Assembly: GCA_963931925.1 (NCBI GenBank)
Contig: OZ007576.1
Span: forward strand, 18,427,811 to 18,491,810
DNA from: Onchidella celtica
Lineage: Eukaryota > Mollusca > Gastropoda > Systellommatophora > Onchidiidae
Direction of reading: 5' to 3'
DNA: 64,000 bases
This document shows positions 1-10,383 of the stretch, one piece after another. Both the position numbers and the translations under genes were made by a program. Position 1 is the stretch's first letter. Every line of letters begins with the position of its first letter. The notes under the pieces are model-generated. The model did no database searches. It worked only from the letters and a program-made list of their open reading frames with translations, and had not been told where the DNA came from.

Positions 1-735
1 AGCCAATGCCCATCTAGACAAGCGTGGGCTGGACGAACGATTCTTCGACAAAAATGTCAGTGGCTTGTGGTCTGTCTGGATACAAAATTCTCGTCCCATG
101 AGATAACGTCCTAGTTTCTGGACGGACCAGACAATGGCAAGACACTCACGCTCTATCACAGAATACTTTCTTTCTCTCTGCAATAACTTCCTACTGACAT
201 AACATACAGGATGGAGACATTCGTTCTTCTCCTGTAGAAGACAAGCGCCGACACCAGAGTCCGACGCATCCGTTCTGAGGATAAAATTAGATCGAAAATC
301 GGGTAATATCAGAATGGGTGACGATGATAATGCTGTCACCAAATTATCAAATGATGTCTGACATTCAGACGTCCACTGGACCTTATCGGGTTGTCCCTTC
401 TTAGTAAGGTCAGTAAGAGAAGATGACAAGGAGGAAAAATTTGGAATGAACTTTCTGTAATAATTTAAAATTCCCACTAAGCTTCTGACTTGTTTCTTTG
501 TTTTTGGGATTTGCAACCCTACTAACTTGTCAATTTTTGTTTCTTCAGGTCTCTGAACACCTCTACCCACAATATGTCCTAAGAATATTATCTCTGGACA
601 TGCCAACTCCATCTTTGCGGGTTTAGCAGTTAACCCAAAATGACGTAATCGTTGAAAAATTACTGTTAGTGTCTGAATATGATCAGACCATGTCGACGTA
701 TGGCATGCTCTATCATCAAAGAATGACACGACATT
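1..735 (-). pseudogene. Reverse transcriptase / RNase H remnant of the LTR element
   Basis: Minus-strand translation shows the end of a Gypsy-type reverse transcriptase palm (FFDD followed by TWSDHIQTL), the thumb motif FGLTAKPAKMEL then FLGH, and a connection region (VRSLVGILNYYRKFIP). An RNase H start follows (LRTDASDSGVGACLLQEK) with YSVIERECLAIVW and TDHKPLTFL. The enzyme copies the element RNA and removes the RNA strand. The domain begins incomplete and runs off the window edge. It lies after integrase in the element sense. Fossil. Confidence 0.8.
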
Positions 736-964
736 AGGTATGTCCTTTAATACCAGTATGAGAATACAGATACTCTGGTCTCTCATGAAACCTCTGCAGC
801 ATATCAACCTGGAAAACTCTTACTGATCCATCAATGTGGATAGCGTAATCTACATTCGAAACAACTCGCTCAATAACATAAGGGCCTTTCCATGTCATCA
901 ATAACTTATTATGGTCCGTAGGTAACAACAATAGGACCTTGTCTCCTGGCTTAAAAATTCCCAA
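734..964 (-). pseudogene. Integrase C-terminal (GPY/F-like) part of the LTR element
   Basis: The minus-strand frame contains FKPGDKVLLLLP, then WKGPYVIERV and a short C-terminal beta-rich stretch. This matches the pattern of the DNA-binding C-terminal domain of Ty3/Gypsy integrases (GDxVLLxLP ... GPYxV). It sits downstream, in the element sense, of the integrase zinc-binding domain and upstream of the reverse transcriptase remnant. Fossil. Confidence 0.75.
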
Positions 965-3369
965 TTTGGAACCTCTATCTTTATAGTCTTTGCTCTTGCT
1001 GAAGCGATACTAGACGCTTCTTCTGCTATAGTGCGCGCTGAAGATAATCTTTCTCTTAAATCAACAAGGTCTATCGAAACCTTTTTAAACGGTTCCGAAA
1101 CCGTGGGGATCTTTTGACGAGGAGCCTGGGGTGAACGACCCTTGTGCGTCGTCTTTTGGCACGCACTGCACGTCTTACAATATAACCGCACATCTCTGTA
1201 TACTGACGGCCAATAACAATCTTTCAGAACTCTCTCCTTGGTTCTAGTACTTCCCATATGACCCGCTAATGGAACATCATGGGCCAGACGCAATACTGTA
1301 GCAATTAACGACCGTGGCACGACGACCTGCTTTTGAATGGAAGCCACTGTGACGTACCTACGGAACAGAATGCCCCCCTGGACAAAAAAAGAAGATGATC
1401 CGTTCTTATATCTCCTCGTTTTCTCGGTTCGCGCTTTCCCAAAGCATGGGTCTAATGATGGGTCCTCCCTTTGTAATCTCGCCAAGCGCTCTGGCGTGAT
1501 ATCTAGGTTGACCGCTGGCGTAGCCAAAGGTCTAATCTTATCTTTATCAGCTACCCGTCGACGTGTCTCGACCGCGGCGCAAAAGTCAATACCTTTTGAT
1601 TGCGACCATGCTTGCACGTTCTCATCGGACGGGGAAACTACCCGCGATACATTCCCAATGATGAGCTGGGCGCCTGGAAAACAACCAACGACTGCTTCGA
1701 CTTCCCCGCTAAGGAAAGGTGTATCTATCATTATTCTTGCCATGGGTAATTTCTCAATGGCCCCCGAAAATTGGATGCACGGGACAGTCTCACCTGTAAG
1801 CTGTGAATCCCGAATGCAGTCTCTATGCACTCCCACAACGGTAGATCCTGTATCTCGTAAAACCGAGACCGGTTCGTCCCCAACAAACCCCGGATAAACC
1901 CTAAGACCACCTCCTGTATGACATGAATTTATAACGGGGATCTTTCTCCCACAAGGTAAAACACCGGAAGATAATAACTTCTCACAACTGGGACACTTAG
2001 AATACTGTCCGCCTCCGTTGTCCGATGTAACACACGCAGCCGCATGATGAAATTTATTTGGGGAACATGGACTGGAGCTACTGTCCACGTTCGCCGCTAT
2101 CCTACCTGCAGGGCAGTTCACGCTGATGTGATCTGCTCTTCCGCAGTTCCAACACTTCGCGGCCCTACACTCGCGCGAAAAATGACCCACGCGTCCGCAA
2201 GTCCAACACTCCGCTCCCTGTGCTGCCCTAGGCCTGGGTCCCCGTGACCCCTCGCGACCGGAACTAGAGTCCCTATGCCGTCGGTCCTCGGCAAAGGTCA
2301 CAACTCGCCCCCGGCCATTACCGCGACCCAGCCCTCCTGCTCGGTCAAACTTACCGGATCCATATGCCGGTGATTGGTGATAGCCCCTATGCTGCCCCTG
2401 GGCTTGCCCACTATAGGCACCACGCTGACGCGACCTGTCCCTAAGTCCTGCCGGCGACCCCTCGACAACGGCGACGTACCCAGCATCTTGGACGTACGCC
2501 CTGGCGACTGGTTTGGACGGATGCGCCGTACGGTATGCCTCCGCCAACTTAGACGCCTCCTGCACCGTCGCGGGTTCGTTCTCTTTCAGGAAAGCCACCA
2601 GATCTTTGTGGCACGACGCGTACAGCTGGTCACGGATCATTAAGTCTTTCAGTTTAGCAAAATCCGCGCCCACATGCGCCAAGTCTACCCAGTTCGCGAA
2701 ATACTCCGTTAGTCTCGCGACGAAGGCAGCAAAGTCCTCCCTGGTATCTGCACGTGCTCGCCTAAACTGCTCCCGGAAATATTCCTCGGTACGCGCAAAT
2801 CGGCGAAGCAGCAAAGCCTTCAGCTTATCGTAGTCTTGCACGTCTTCGCGCTGTAGCTCTTTAAAGTAGGTTAACGCTCGCCCCTGCAACAAGGAAGCCA
2901 GGTACGTGGACCATAATTCCTTATTTTCCCCCCATTGCAATTGTGCGTTCAGTTCGAACCTGTAAAGGAAGGCGTCTATGTCGTCCTTCCGGTCGTCGAA
3001 CGTAGGGAGCTTAATCCTAACGCCACCTTTATTGTGTACCTGCCGCTCAACTGCTTCTGTTGGCGCATTCTTTTGGCTTTCCAACTCCGCGATTCTCATT
3101 CGCGTCTCTCTCTCCTGTTGGTTATCCCTAGCTTCTATCTCCCTTAGCTTTAACTCCCTCTCCTGCTCCCGTTCCTTAGCCTCTCTTTCCTGTTGCTTAA
3201 ACTCCCTTTCCTCTTCTCTCTGTCGCTCTTGAGCCTCTTTTTCTCGCTCTCTATCCTTAGCACGCTCATCGCGCAAATCCGCCTGCTGTTCTTTAATCCA
3301 GCCGCGTAGCTCTTCTCCCTCCAGGCCAAGTTCCTTACCCAACTTCATTAGTTGTTGGAGTTCCGCCAT
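898..3369 (-). pseudogene. gag-protease-integrase part of the LTR element (fossil)
   Basis: An open frame of about 823 residues starting at the first ATG after the leader. Residues about 25-100 are a Glu/Arg/Lys-rich charged helix, probably coiled coil. Residues about 115-260 resemble a retrotransposon gag capsid (FDDRKDDIDAFLYRFE and following). Two CCHC zinc knuckles follow near residues 385-420 (CWTCGRVGHFSREC and CWNCGRADHISVNC; about 2115-2215). A retropepsin-like active-site DTGS lies near 1850. An integrase H2C2 zinc-binding domain follows at about 1140-1290 (HDVPLAGH ... CKTCSACQ). Gag would form the virus-like particle, protease cut the polyprotein and integrase insert the DNA copy. 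No reverse transcriptase lies between protease and integrase, which is the unusual order. The product is incomplete and treated as a fossil. Confidence 0.85.
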
Positions 3370-4289
3370 TTCACAGATTTATGGTTATGGTATCTATTAT
3401 AAGACGACCAACCTGTCGGTATGATCACTAACGATACGACCAGAGACCTGAGATCACACCAGATATAACAATACCCAGTTGTCTAAAATACAATTCAGAA
3501 ATTTACCTTTACAGCACAACTAATTCTATATCTATAAAATGTATAGCACTATTAATTATAAAAGAAAATAGAAACGACAAGAATGAAGAAATACAGTAGA
3601 AGGACCACAAGTACGTCAAGGACAACGAACCAGACTAGGACAAAGCTTCTACAAAAAAAAACTATAATGGAAAAAAAAATGCAACCTACTACGCCGATTA
3701 CACTACAAGGTACGAACAAGAACAGAGTCTGAAAAAAAAGAACGTATCTACAGAAAGGTAGAAGAGGGACAAGAGAAACGTCTTCCTAAAACAACGAGGA
3801 AGATAGAACGCTACAATCTAAACAAAAATACAGGTCCCTACAGAACTGGTCACTGTGATGAACGAAGTTCCAAAGTTTACCACACCTTTTTAAAAGGATA
3901 AACTAAGTTCAACACAGCAAACCCGCGTCACCGCCCGTATAACCTATAACGACAACAAAAACAGCAAAAACAGGGAAAAGGACAGATTAAAGGAACAGCC
4001 CACAATCCAGGGCACAAAAATTTTGACTTTTACTTAACTTTGACCCTAGATTTCAATTTCTCCCCTTCCTCGGAACTCTGGCTGCTTGACCTCTACAGGC
4101 TGGCACGCACACTCTGCAGAAATTTAAGTACACATTAATACATATTATTATTCATAAACATACATAAATCATATCATCATGAAATTCCCATTCATCCCAC
4201 GAACAAGGATAACAGCACGAATTCCTAGCACGACAGAAAAACAACTAGATATAACGAATACACAATGTCAAAATGACCACAGGTAAACA
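3370..4289 (-). other. Non-coding leader of the LTR element
   Basis: A/C-rich stretch between the gag start and the primer-binding site, with no open frame. About 3761-3872 aligns by eye (roughly 70%) with 13751-13866 in the internal region of the tandem array. The shared landmarks are the words CTTCCTAAA, GAGGAAG and ACAATCTA in the same order, and the distance to the respective LTR is similar. This is the evidence that the two elements are related. Confidence 0.6.
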
Positions 4290-4302
4290 GGACGAGCCCC
4301 CA
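4290..4302 (-). promoter_or_regulatory. Primer-binding site matching tRNA-Pro
   Basis: Minus strand reads TGGGGGCTCGTCC one base after the LTR end. This is the same 13-base start as the proline-tRNA primer-binding site of murine leukaemia virus, recognised from memory. It would bind the 3' end of tRNA-Pro to prime minus-strand DNA synthesis. Its place next to the LTR end fixes the LTR border at 4304. Confidence 0.75.
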
Positions 4303-4303
4303 G

Positions 4304-5504
4304 TGTCACAAATCCCAGACTGGGAGATGTAATAAGTTATGACAGGACAACAATCACGAACAAACAAGTTTAACACTTAACAGAACAACCCATCAGACTC
4401 ACACATTTATTAAACATAATTATACATATAATAGCGCAATTACATACATTATATTATTGAAATGCACTGCCGTACAACGGCCTTATTCTCACACACACTC
4501 TCCCTCGGATCCACAATCCGGTAGTTACTCCTAAAGGCACTTCGGCCTCAGCCTCTCCCCTCAGGGTCTTAATAGCACATTAATAATTTACTGGCACCGC
4601 AGTCTCTCAATATCACCTTCCTATTGTCATACACATTAGCATTCCCCTCGCACCTCAGCAGGGCAATAACACATTATTATTTCCATAGCCATCAACATGG
4701 CAACAACATAGTATCTCATTCACTCTCATATCTACGTCCCTGTCCGCGGCCTGACTGCCACGACTTTATGTGCCTCTACTGTCCTGCATTGACAGCCTCA
4801 CTTCTGGCCTATGTGTGGCCTCCGGCCCTATGCTGGCCTATCCCCTGTGCTCATCGAGGTGGCTCTGCGGCCCGTCCCCGACACCTACAAGAATAACATT
4901 ACATTGGTATAATACCCTACCATTTCTATTCACTCCACCTCTCCTTACAACCCATGAAGCGTACACACACTAGTTCACCTTTCACTCACCACACATCTTA
5001 CGGTAACACACCTCCATCGGAGTACACACTACTCACTCGCGCTACAAATCCATGAACTCACTTTCATCTATCGCTCATGGCGCACATTGCTATCTCCAAT
5101 ATCAAGGACTTCCACATTCCTCACATATACTTATTTACATCATGGTAATAGACGAATATAATATAATACATCAATCATAATAATCAATCAACGTTCTACA
5201 TACCAGTCATTACTGGAAAGACTCTCACTAGTCTTCTCGACTGCTTCCCTTATGTCCGCCCGATGGGCTCTTATTCACAGGTCCGATCCGTAGGACCTTC
5301 TAACTTGCAGTGATAGTAATCCAGCGCTTTCGCCTCATTCAGACTTCCACACCACTCATACACGCACGCTTTTCCCACTTGTCTGCATGAGTTATTTTTA
5401 CTCTTCCCCTTTCACGTCTTTTCCTATCCGTCTGTCGTGAGCTCTTCTTATTCTACACCCGCTCTGTAGCAATCCCCTTAATTGCACTCACTCCACTCGT
5501 GACA
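4304..5504 (-). repeat. 5' LTR of the Gmr1-like element
   Basis: The block starts TGTCAC and ends GTGACA on the plus strand, a perfect 6-bp terminal inverted repeat with canonical TG...CA ends, 1201 bp long. The left edge is set by the adjacent primer-binding site. The right edge is inferred from the inverted repeat; a slightly longer LTR ending near 5560 is possible. The partner LTR is outside the window, so the target-site duplication cannot be tested. Open frames inside are chance frames. Confidence 0.6.
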
Positions 5505-5691
5505 TACAACTTGATTTAGAGACATACACATTTACACAATTCCTTCTGGATCAATACAAATCAGTTGTTGTTTTTTTTTTTTTGAGAACGTTACTAATGT
5601 AATCAGTTTTATGTGGAACTGTCAAAATGTAAGTCATGAAATTTGAGTTGAAGAAGCTCGGAACATCAAACCTAAGTAGGGTCCAAATACA

Positions 5692-5797
5692 CCGCGAAAG
5701 ATGCAAAATGGGTGTTATCTTGCCGACGCGTTTTTGAAGCTTAGTTTTGGCTTAACGGCGTGTCGGCACGATAAGGGCTAATTTGCACATTTCGCGG
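5692..5797. repeat. Imperfect palindrome of a dispersed inverted-repeat family
   Basis: Two arms of about 49 bp (5692-5740 and 5749-5797) are imperfect reverse complements around an 8-base centre. Key words are CCGCGAAA, TTATCTTGCCGACGCG and, on the other arm, GTCGGCACGATAAG. The same motif recurs at 6069-6106, 6850-6896 and 44594-44648, so it is a dispersed family, probably the ends of a MITE. Confidence 0.6.
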
Positions 5798-6068
5798 TTT
5801 TTTTGGTTATTTCTCTTTGGGCTAGCTTTCAGTCCTCAGATGCCTACAGGTAATTTCAAATAAAAATGAAGTTAAAGATTTAACGGAAAAAGTCCCCTAT
5901 TAAAAATCTAACGGGAAAAGGTGTGTACTGTAGAATATGTCTATGTGAATTTTGTAAATGTGATAGATATCTGTTAAATTAACTTGTAGAGTTCGATCTC
6001 TTTCAATTCAGAAATGACAAGATGCGCTGTGGGTCCACGTCAGAGGGTAATTCTTTCATGGATCTGCA

Positions 6069-6896
6069 GGCAAAATGCCTTCTTGCCGATGCGCCATAAA
6101 ACCAAAAAACAAGCTCAGAACTCCCTCTCCTGTCATGGCATCATCTTTACTGAAATCGTTTGTTCTTGATGTGTTGTTGTTAGAAGAGCAAGGGTTATTC
6201 ATCTTTCTTTGGTATAACCAGCTCAGAAAGTGGCAGTCCCATCAGCACTCACACGGAGAGTGTGGCAAAGAGGTTTCAATACGTATGCATCATGTTCTCC
6301 TGCAGGAACTGATACTTTATTGCGACAAATTTCATGCGTATTTTAGACTTACAGGATCGTACGAAACGTATCGCGTTTAACAGATTCGTTTCCGCATCGA
6401 TCATAAACAAACAGATGGGATCGCCACATGCGACTAAATCATGAGGAGCAGAAGGGCGTTGATTGGCTGTTATTTTTGGTATCGCATTTTGCGGTGGCCA
6501 TTGACGGTACGTCGATCGCCAATGGCTACCCCAGCCCCTTTTCGCCTGATTAGACAATCTGACTACCGCCCATTGATACAAACTGACTAGACCCTCACGC
6601 CCCCAGGTCCATCTGACCATTCCAATGCACACTTGAATCGACAATGGACACCGTATTCCGCGGTGGCAATTGTAACAGCCAATCAACGCCCGGCTGCTCC
6701 TCACGATTTAGTCGCAAGTGGAATCGCCCTTTAGTGGTCAGAATGGACAAAATGAATGGTTGAACCGAGGAACAGTGATCTTCTGCATAATGAACGGAAC
6801 CATCACTCAGGTACACCTGTGTACATGTCGCCTATGTTTGAATTTGGGTATTGCGGCGCGTCGGCACAATAACGACGACTTTGCACCTTTCACGGT
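6069..6896. mobile_element. Putative non-autonomous element bounded by the GCCGAYGCGCC inverted motif
   Basis: The left arm 6069-6106 (CTTGCCGATGCGCCATAAAA) and the right arm 6850-6896 (GCGGCGCGTCGGCACAATAA) are approximate reverse complements and match the palindrome at 5692-5797. The interior of about 740 bp carries another MITE at 6417-6730 and no credible gene. No target-site duplication was found, so the pairing of the two arms is an inference. Confidence 0.35.
6417..6730. mobile_element. MITE-like element with ~75-90 bp terminal inverted repeats
   Basis: The left arm (about 6417-6506) and right arm (about 6641-6730) are near-perfect reverse complements over at least 45 bp, including GCGACTAAATC and GGGCGTTGATTGGCTGTTA, with weaker outer and inner extensions. 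The centre of about 130 bp is unique here. Superfamily and target-site duplication were not determined. A minus-strand frame of 142 codons across it is produced by the repeat and is not called as a gene. Confidence 0.65.
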
Positions 6897-7156
6897 CTAT
6901 TTGGGTATTTTATTCATGTTTGGATTCAGAGCTTCAGCAAATTTAAATTTCACAAATTATAGAATTAAATAGTTCCGTATAGACCACTGGTAAAGTTCTC
7001 CCAAAATTATTTCGTACAGATCGGAAAAGAGTTTTGTAAATGTGTTTAAAAGTCTTTAAATCAGGTTGTAGATCTTAGCCTCTGAAAACTTCGTGAAAGT
7101 GAATTTCCTTCAAGGGATAATAAAGTGATTCTTATCTGATTTATCTAATTTCACAG

Positions 7157-7219
7157 CAGACACGACGATCAACCAAAAGTACATTCAGGGAAGACGACGA
7201 CTCCTCAGATGCTAGTACA
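7157..7219 (+). CDS. Small phase-0 exon 1, charged Ser/Lys-rich module
   Basis: 63 bp (21 codons) between a good acceptor (TTATCTAATTTCACAG) and a consensus donor (GTGAGTAC). It is open in the frame that starts with its first base. The peptide has a basic half (TRRSTKST) followed by an acidic Ser-rich half (EDDDSSDAS). Length divisible by three and phase 0 at both ends match the ten other exons listed between here and 60492. The RRSTKST core resembles the RRKSKKST core of the exon at 58332. Function is unknown; the peptide looks disordered, with several Ser next to acidic or basic residues that could be phosphorylated. It may belong to a different gene from the downstream exons, since 33 kb of inserted repeat lies further along. 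Confidence 0.55.
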
Positions 7220-7392
7220 GTGAGTACATTACAGTCACCATTTTGTTACCGTCTGTTTCTATCCACCTAATTCCGATTTTGAATTTTTAAATTGTTTTTT
7301 ATTGTAGGTATAAAAACATAAAAATGATCAAAGCTGGCAATTGTTTGAATTCCAGGAAATGGATTAAGTGATTGAAAATGCCACCTTAAATC

Positions 7393-7633
7393 GCGAGCTT
7401 AGTTCTTGTTTGTTCCAACTCCAATTTTTGCACAACTGAAAAATTCGACGTTAATCGTTTGCGGCTTTAGTATTATGAAAAAGAGTTGGAATAAATGGGA
7501 ACTATGAAACAGCTTAATGAATGCTACAAAGCATTTTACACAAGTGTCAAAGTGTGCATTAGTTATACCTCTTCTCCATACTAAAAGATCTCCAATTTCT
7601 CAGGAAATGGAGATAGAACAAACAAGAAATGTC
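7393..7633. mobile_element. Short MITE, uninterrupted copy of the element at 45339
   Basis: About 240 bp with terminal inverted repeats near TTAGTTCTTGTTTGTTCC and its complement at 7605-7630. It aligns along its length, in reverse orientation, with 45339-45941, sharing words such as TTTTTGCACAACTGA, AATTCGAC and GTTATACCTCTT. The interior site GTATTAT (about 7471-7477) is the empty version of the site where a second element inserted in the other copy. Confidence 0.65.
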
Positions 7634-8314
7634 AAATTTTGGCTTGAACTGTAGCATGGCTGCGGATGGTCTGTGTACTTGTAAGCTAAACAGTATTTCT
7701 CCAAAAGCCGAATCAGGTGGATAGAAATAATATGCAGTAAGGAAATCAGGCTTGATATTGTGGTGAGTGCTTGAAATGATGTCGCTGAGTGCAAAGTGTG
7801 TGCTTTATCGATGGAAGCGGTGCAAGACTGATGCTTTGACGGAAGGACATCGTGGTATTGTACAAAGGCAGAAAGTGATTGTTGTTACTGATGGACAGCG
7901 ACTAGATGTAGGAACAGATAAAAGTATCACTCTGATTAATGAATAGTCACGGTGGATTAGAGGAACGAAGAGAAAAGTCAGTGAGTAAACAGGTCCTTGA
8001 GGAAGGGGATGCACTGACAGTTATATGAACCAGCTGGCCCGCTGGTTCTGAGAATACACAGATGTGGTTTTTTTAAAGTTGAGTTTCGATCACCCGTGCG
8101 TAAATTGAGGCGCAGAACGAAATTTCCAGCCACAGTTTTAAATTCTACGCGATGAAAATGCGTCTTTTGTTTTTCGGCCCAAAATGTCGGAACACTGACT
8201 TTCTTCTGTTCAACTCAGATGTGGCTCAAAATCAACAAAAGTATTACAAATATAGCGAACTCCCTAGACCTTTCAAAAAAGCCCACGTACATTAATTTGT
8301 AATATTGTATTTTG

Positions 8315-8721
8315 TATGCTTCTTTAATCCCATTAGGAAAATTTGCCTTTGTGACATTGCAGCCCAGTTACAACTGGAGCAGGCACTTCGTCGCCACAGT
8401 GCAGCGCCGGTGGAAGGGGGGGGGGGGGGTTGGGGGGGGCGGGAAGGGGAAGGGAGTTGAATTTTATTTAATTTTCCCCGGGCAGCGGCCTGTTCGGCCT
8501 GGTCTTTTCGATTAGCAACTGCCAAGGTATCTTTAACGTGTGCAACGTGCACACGGGCCCTCCGAGATTTTCATCCTTATCCGAGAAGACTAGGTGCTCG
8601 ATCCTACCTCCCATAGGATCAGGGACAGGAAAATATCAGAAAATCCCAAAATTTCAACATGTACCGATCAGGATTTGAACCCGGTACCTTCGGCATGAGA
8701 GCCTCTAGACCACGGTGTCTT
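8315..8721 (-). mobile_element. tRNA-derived SINE (probably Meta-SINE type)
   Basis: On the minus strand the 5' end has a tRNA-like pol III promoter: an A-box-like TGGTCTAGAGG and a B box GGTTCAAATCC, at about 8665-8720. A central part contains CACGTTAAAGATACCTTGGC, which I recall from the invertebrate Meta-SINE central domain. The 3' part reads GGCGCTGCACTGTGGCGACG and then CCAGTTGTAACTGG. The 3' part recurs alone at 45597-45705. A G-run at 8407-8440 interrupts the middle. SINEs are copied by LINE enzymes and carry no gene. The family assignment is from memory. Confidence 0.7.
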
Positions 8722-9827
8722 GAATTTTTTTTTTTTTTTTTTTACATCTTTCTATGTGTAATGTGATATTATGTAGAATATAAGGCTTGGCGGTTAAAAT
8801 TACCTTTCACGATTGGAGACCTTAATTGCTTAGTACTTTGATAAGAGGGAAGGCAAACTCCCAGCTAACAACCCTACAGTCAGACTAGGTATGACTGATC
8901 CTCAGTTGGCTCGTAGGAATGATGCCCTTCCGACGTAGATAGGCTGGTTATGACTTGGCATCGCAGTCGGTTTGAGGTACGAAATCTGCCTCTGCAGTAA
9001 CCCCACCAAATCCTATACGAATCGATAAACCCGATCAGGAGAATTTGATCTAATTATCTAAATGATTGTATCAGCGGCTCATCATGATTTGTTCATTAGG
9101 CAGAGTGAATAGGGTCTTCGAGTGTTGGCAAAGCACGGATCCCAAATAAACGAAAGAATGAGAGAGAGAGCGAGGGAGCGCCTTTGCTTATTAACTGAAA
9201 CATTTAAAATTCAACATGGGGACAAGTTTGTTTTTCTCGGCAAATGGCGCCCGCGGGCATTGTCAACAGAGGACAGTCTTGCTTCTTTGTAAGCCATACT
9301 GTTGATCGTAGTACAAATGCATCAAGCTGGAGGGACGCAGGGCCAGTACTGTATTCGGACCGTTCCCGGAACGGAAAATCTCAGGAGCTTGTGAGAGCAA
9401 AACTCCATGGCTGCTTTTATAAGTACGTATGCACCCCAAGCGTTTTGCACTAGGGGCGCGACATACTATACTTACCTCCGTCTTTATCCTCGGTCCTAAA
9501 TCATATCGAATCCCTAACCCTGCCCCGTAACTTTTCAACCTAAAAACATGAGGAAAACAAAAAGGACATCCGAAAGAATACTTAATCATAATTAATTAAT
9601 GCTACTGTCAAGGAGCATTTCAGGAGGAGCTCTCTAGCTCTGGGGTCACAAAAGGCTTTAAAATACGTACCCCTAGCGCGAAAGTCTTTGGCGACTTACG
9701 TACTTGTATCAACATTTAAACCATCAAGCCACATTCACATAGGTAACTGCACCAATGGAGTATTGTTTCGGAAATATCAGATAATTTCCGCTGCTGTACA
9801 ATGTATTCTCATCATTGCACATTGCAG

Positions 9828-9872
9828 AAAAGACAATCCAGAAAGAGCAAGAAGGAAGATGACAAATCATCG
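9828..9872 (+). CDS. Small phase-0 exon 2, KRQSRKSKKEDDKSS
   Basis: 45 bp (15 codons). The acceptor is CATTGCACATTGCAG, the donor GTTAGTAA, a usable but less common form. The peptide KRQSRKSKKEDDKSS is the same basic-then-acidic Ser module as in the exons at 7157, 56220 and 58332, which is the main reason for calling it. Both borders are phase 0. The retrotransposon array begins about 510 bp downstream, inside the following intron. Function is not recognised; a longer chance frame overlaps it on the same strand. Confidence 0.55.
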
Positions 9873-10378
9873 GTTAGTAACACTGGACTATGTTCAGCTG
9901 TTAATCAAAGAGCTTATTGAACAGACTAGAGTCAGAACTCCCACGGTGTGCATGGTTCGCGAAGTGTGCCGAATTGAAACTCAAACCTTCCGCCATGTTT
10001 AGGGCAAGGTGCTTATGTTATTTTCTATACCAAGGGAAAGGTAGCAATGGCCAGCTTTGTTTTGCGCTGGTTGTGTGGCGGAACGCACTATAAGCTCTTA
10101 GCTGTTAATAGAAACAGCGAATTTACTTTTAAAGAAAGAAAGAAACAAACATAAAACCCAGCAAAAATTTGTGGACTCACATCAGGGCTTCGAACAAAGT
10201 TAGAGGGGGAAGTATCATATGAGTTACATAACTTCAGTCTTGCACCTATTTCATGTTCTGTGTGATAATCGCTGAACTCCGCATCTATCTATACTTTATA
10301 TATTTGTGGACTTGAGATTTTTCGTTGCAAAAGGCTTCTGAACCACTCTACACTCAGACTTCAAATTTTATATGGTGC
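9873..10378. other. Intron-like left flank of the LTR array
   Basis: AT-rich, with no gene, repeat or RNA recognised, up to the target-site duplication at 10379. Confidence 0.5.
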
Positions 10379-10383
10379 ATCAG
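10379..10383. repeat. Left target-site duplication ATCAG
   Basis: The five bases ATCAG directly abut the first LTR. The identical five bases directly follow the last LTR at 43820-43824. Ty3/Gypsy integrases typically make 4-6 bp duplications. The pair marks the whole array as one insertion locus. Confidence 0.8.

Larger units (their letters stand above)
1..5504 (-). mobile_element. Broken Ty3/Gypsy-type LTR retrotransposon with Gmr1-like gene order (left end outside window)
   Basis: Read on the minus strand, the parts in order are: LTR (4304-5504), primer-binding site (4290-4302), non-coding leader (3370-4289), gag, protease, integrase zinc-binding part, integrase C-terminal part, then reverse transcriptase and RNase H running off the left edge. 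Ordinary Ty3/Gypsy elements place integrase last. Integrase before a Gypsy-like reverse transcriptase is the published hallmark of Gmr1-like elements. The second LTR would lie beyond position 1, so age from LTR divergence cannot be read. A long gag frame is still open, which suggests moderate age. The element is broken: at least two enzyme domains are shortened, so about two or three breaks. Its leader resembles that of the tandem LTR array at 10384-43819, in the same orientation. Confidence 0.85.
5505..7156. other. Non-coding, MITE-rich flank or intron
   Basis: No coding signal. It holds a T-tract near 5570-5582, an inverted-repeat hairpin (5692-5797), and an apparent pair of related inverted arms (6069-6106 and 6850-6896) enclosing a MITE with long terminal inverted repeats (6417-6730). 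Confidence 0.5.
7220..9827. other. Intron-like stretch between small exons 1 and 2
   Basis: Non-coding. It holds a MITE copy (7393-7633), a G-tract (8407-8440), a SINE (8315-8721) with a T-tract at its 5' side (8726-8743), and otherwise unrecognised AT-rich sequence. Frames seen on either strand are short and lack family features. Confidence 0.5.

Noticed and set aside
1337-2643. Plus-strand frames opposite the gag-protease region
   Set aside because: Shadows of the minus-strand coding frame.
6276-6704. 142-codon minus-strand frame
   Set aside because: Runs across the long-armed MITE; the open frame is a by-product of the inverted repeat.
8665-8720. tRNA gene on the minus strand
   Set aside because: It has A- and B-box words but is continuous with a SINE body and cannot form a proper acceptor stem, so it is the SINE head.
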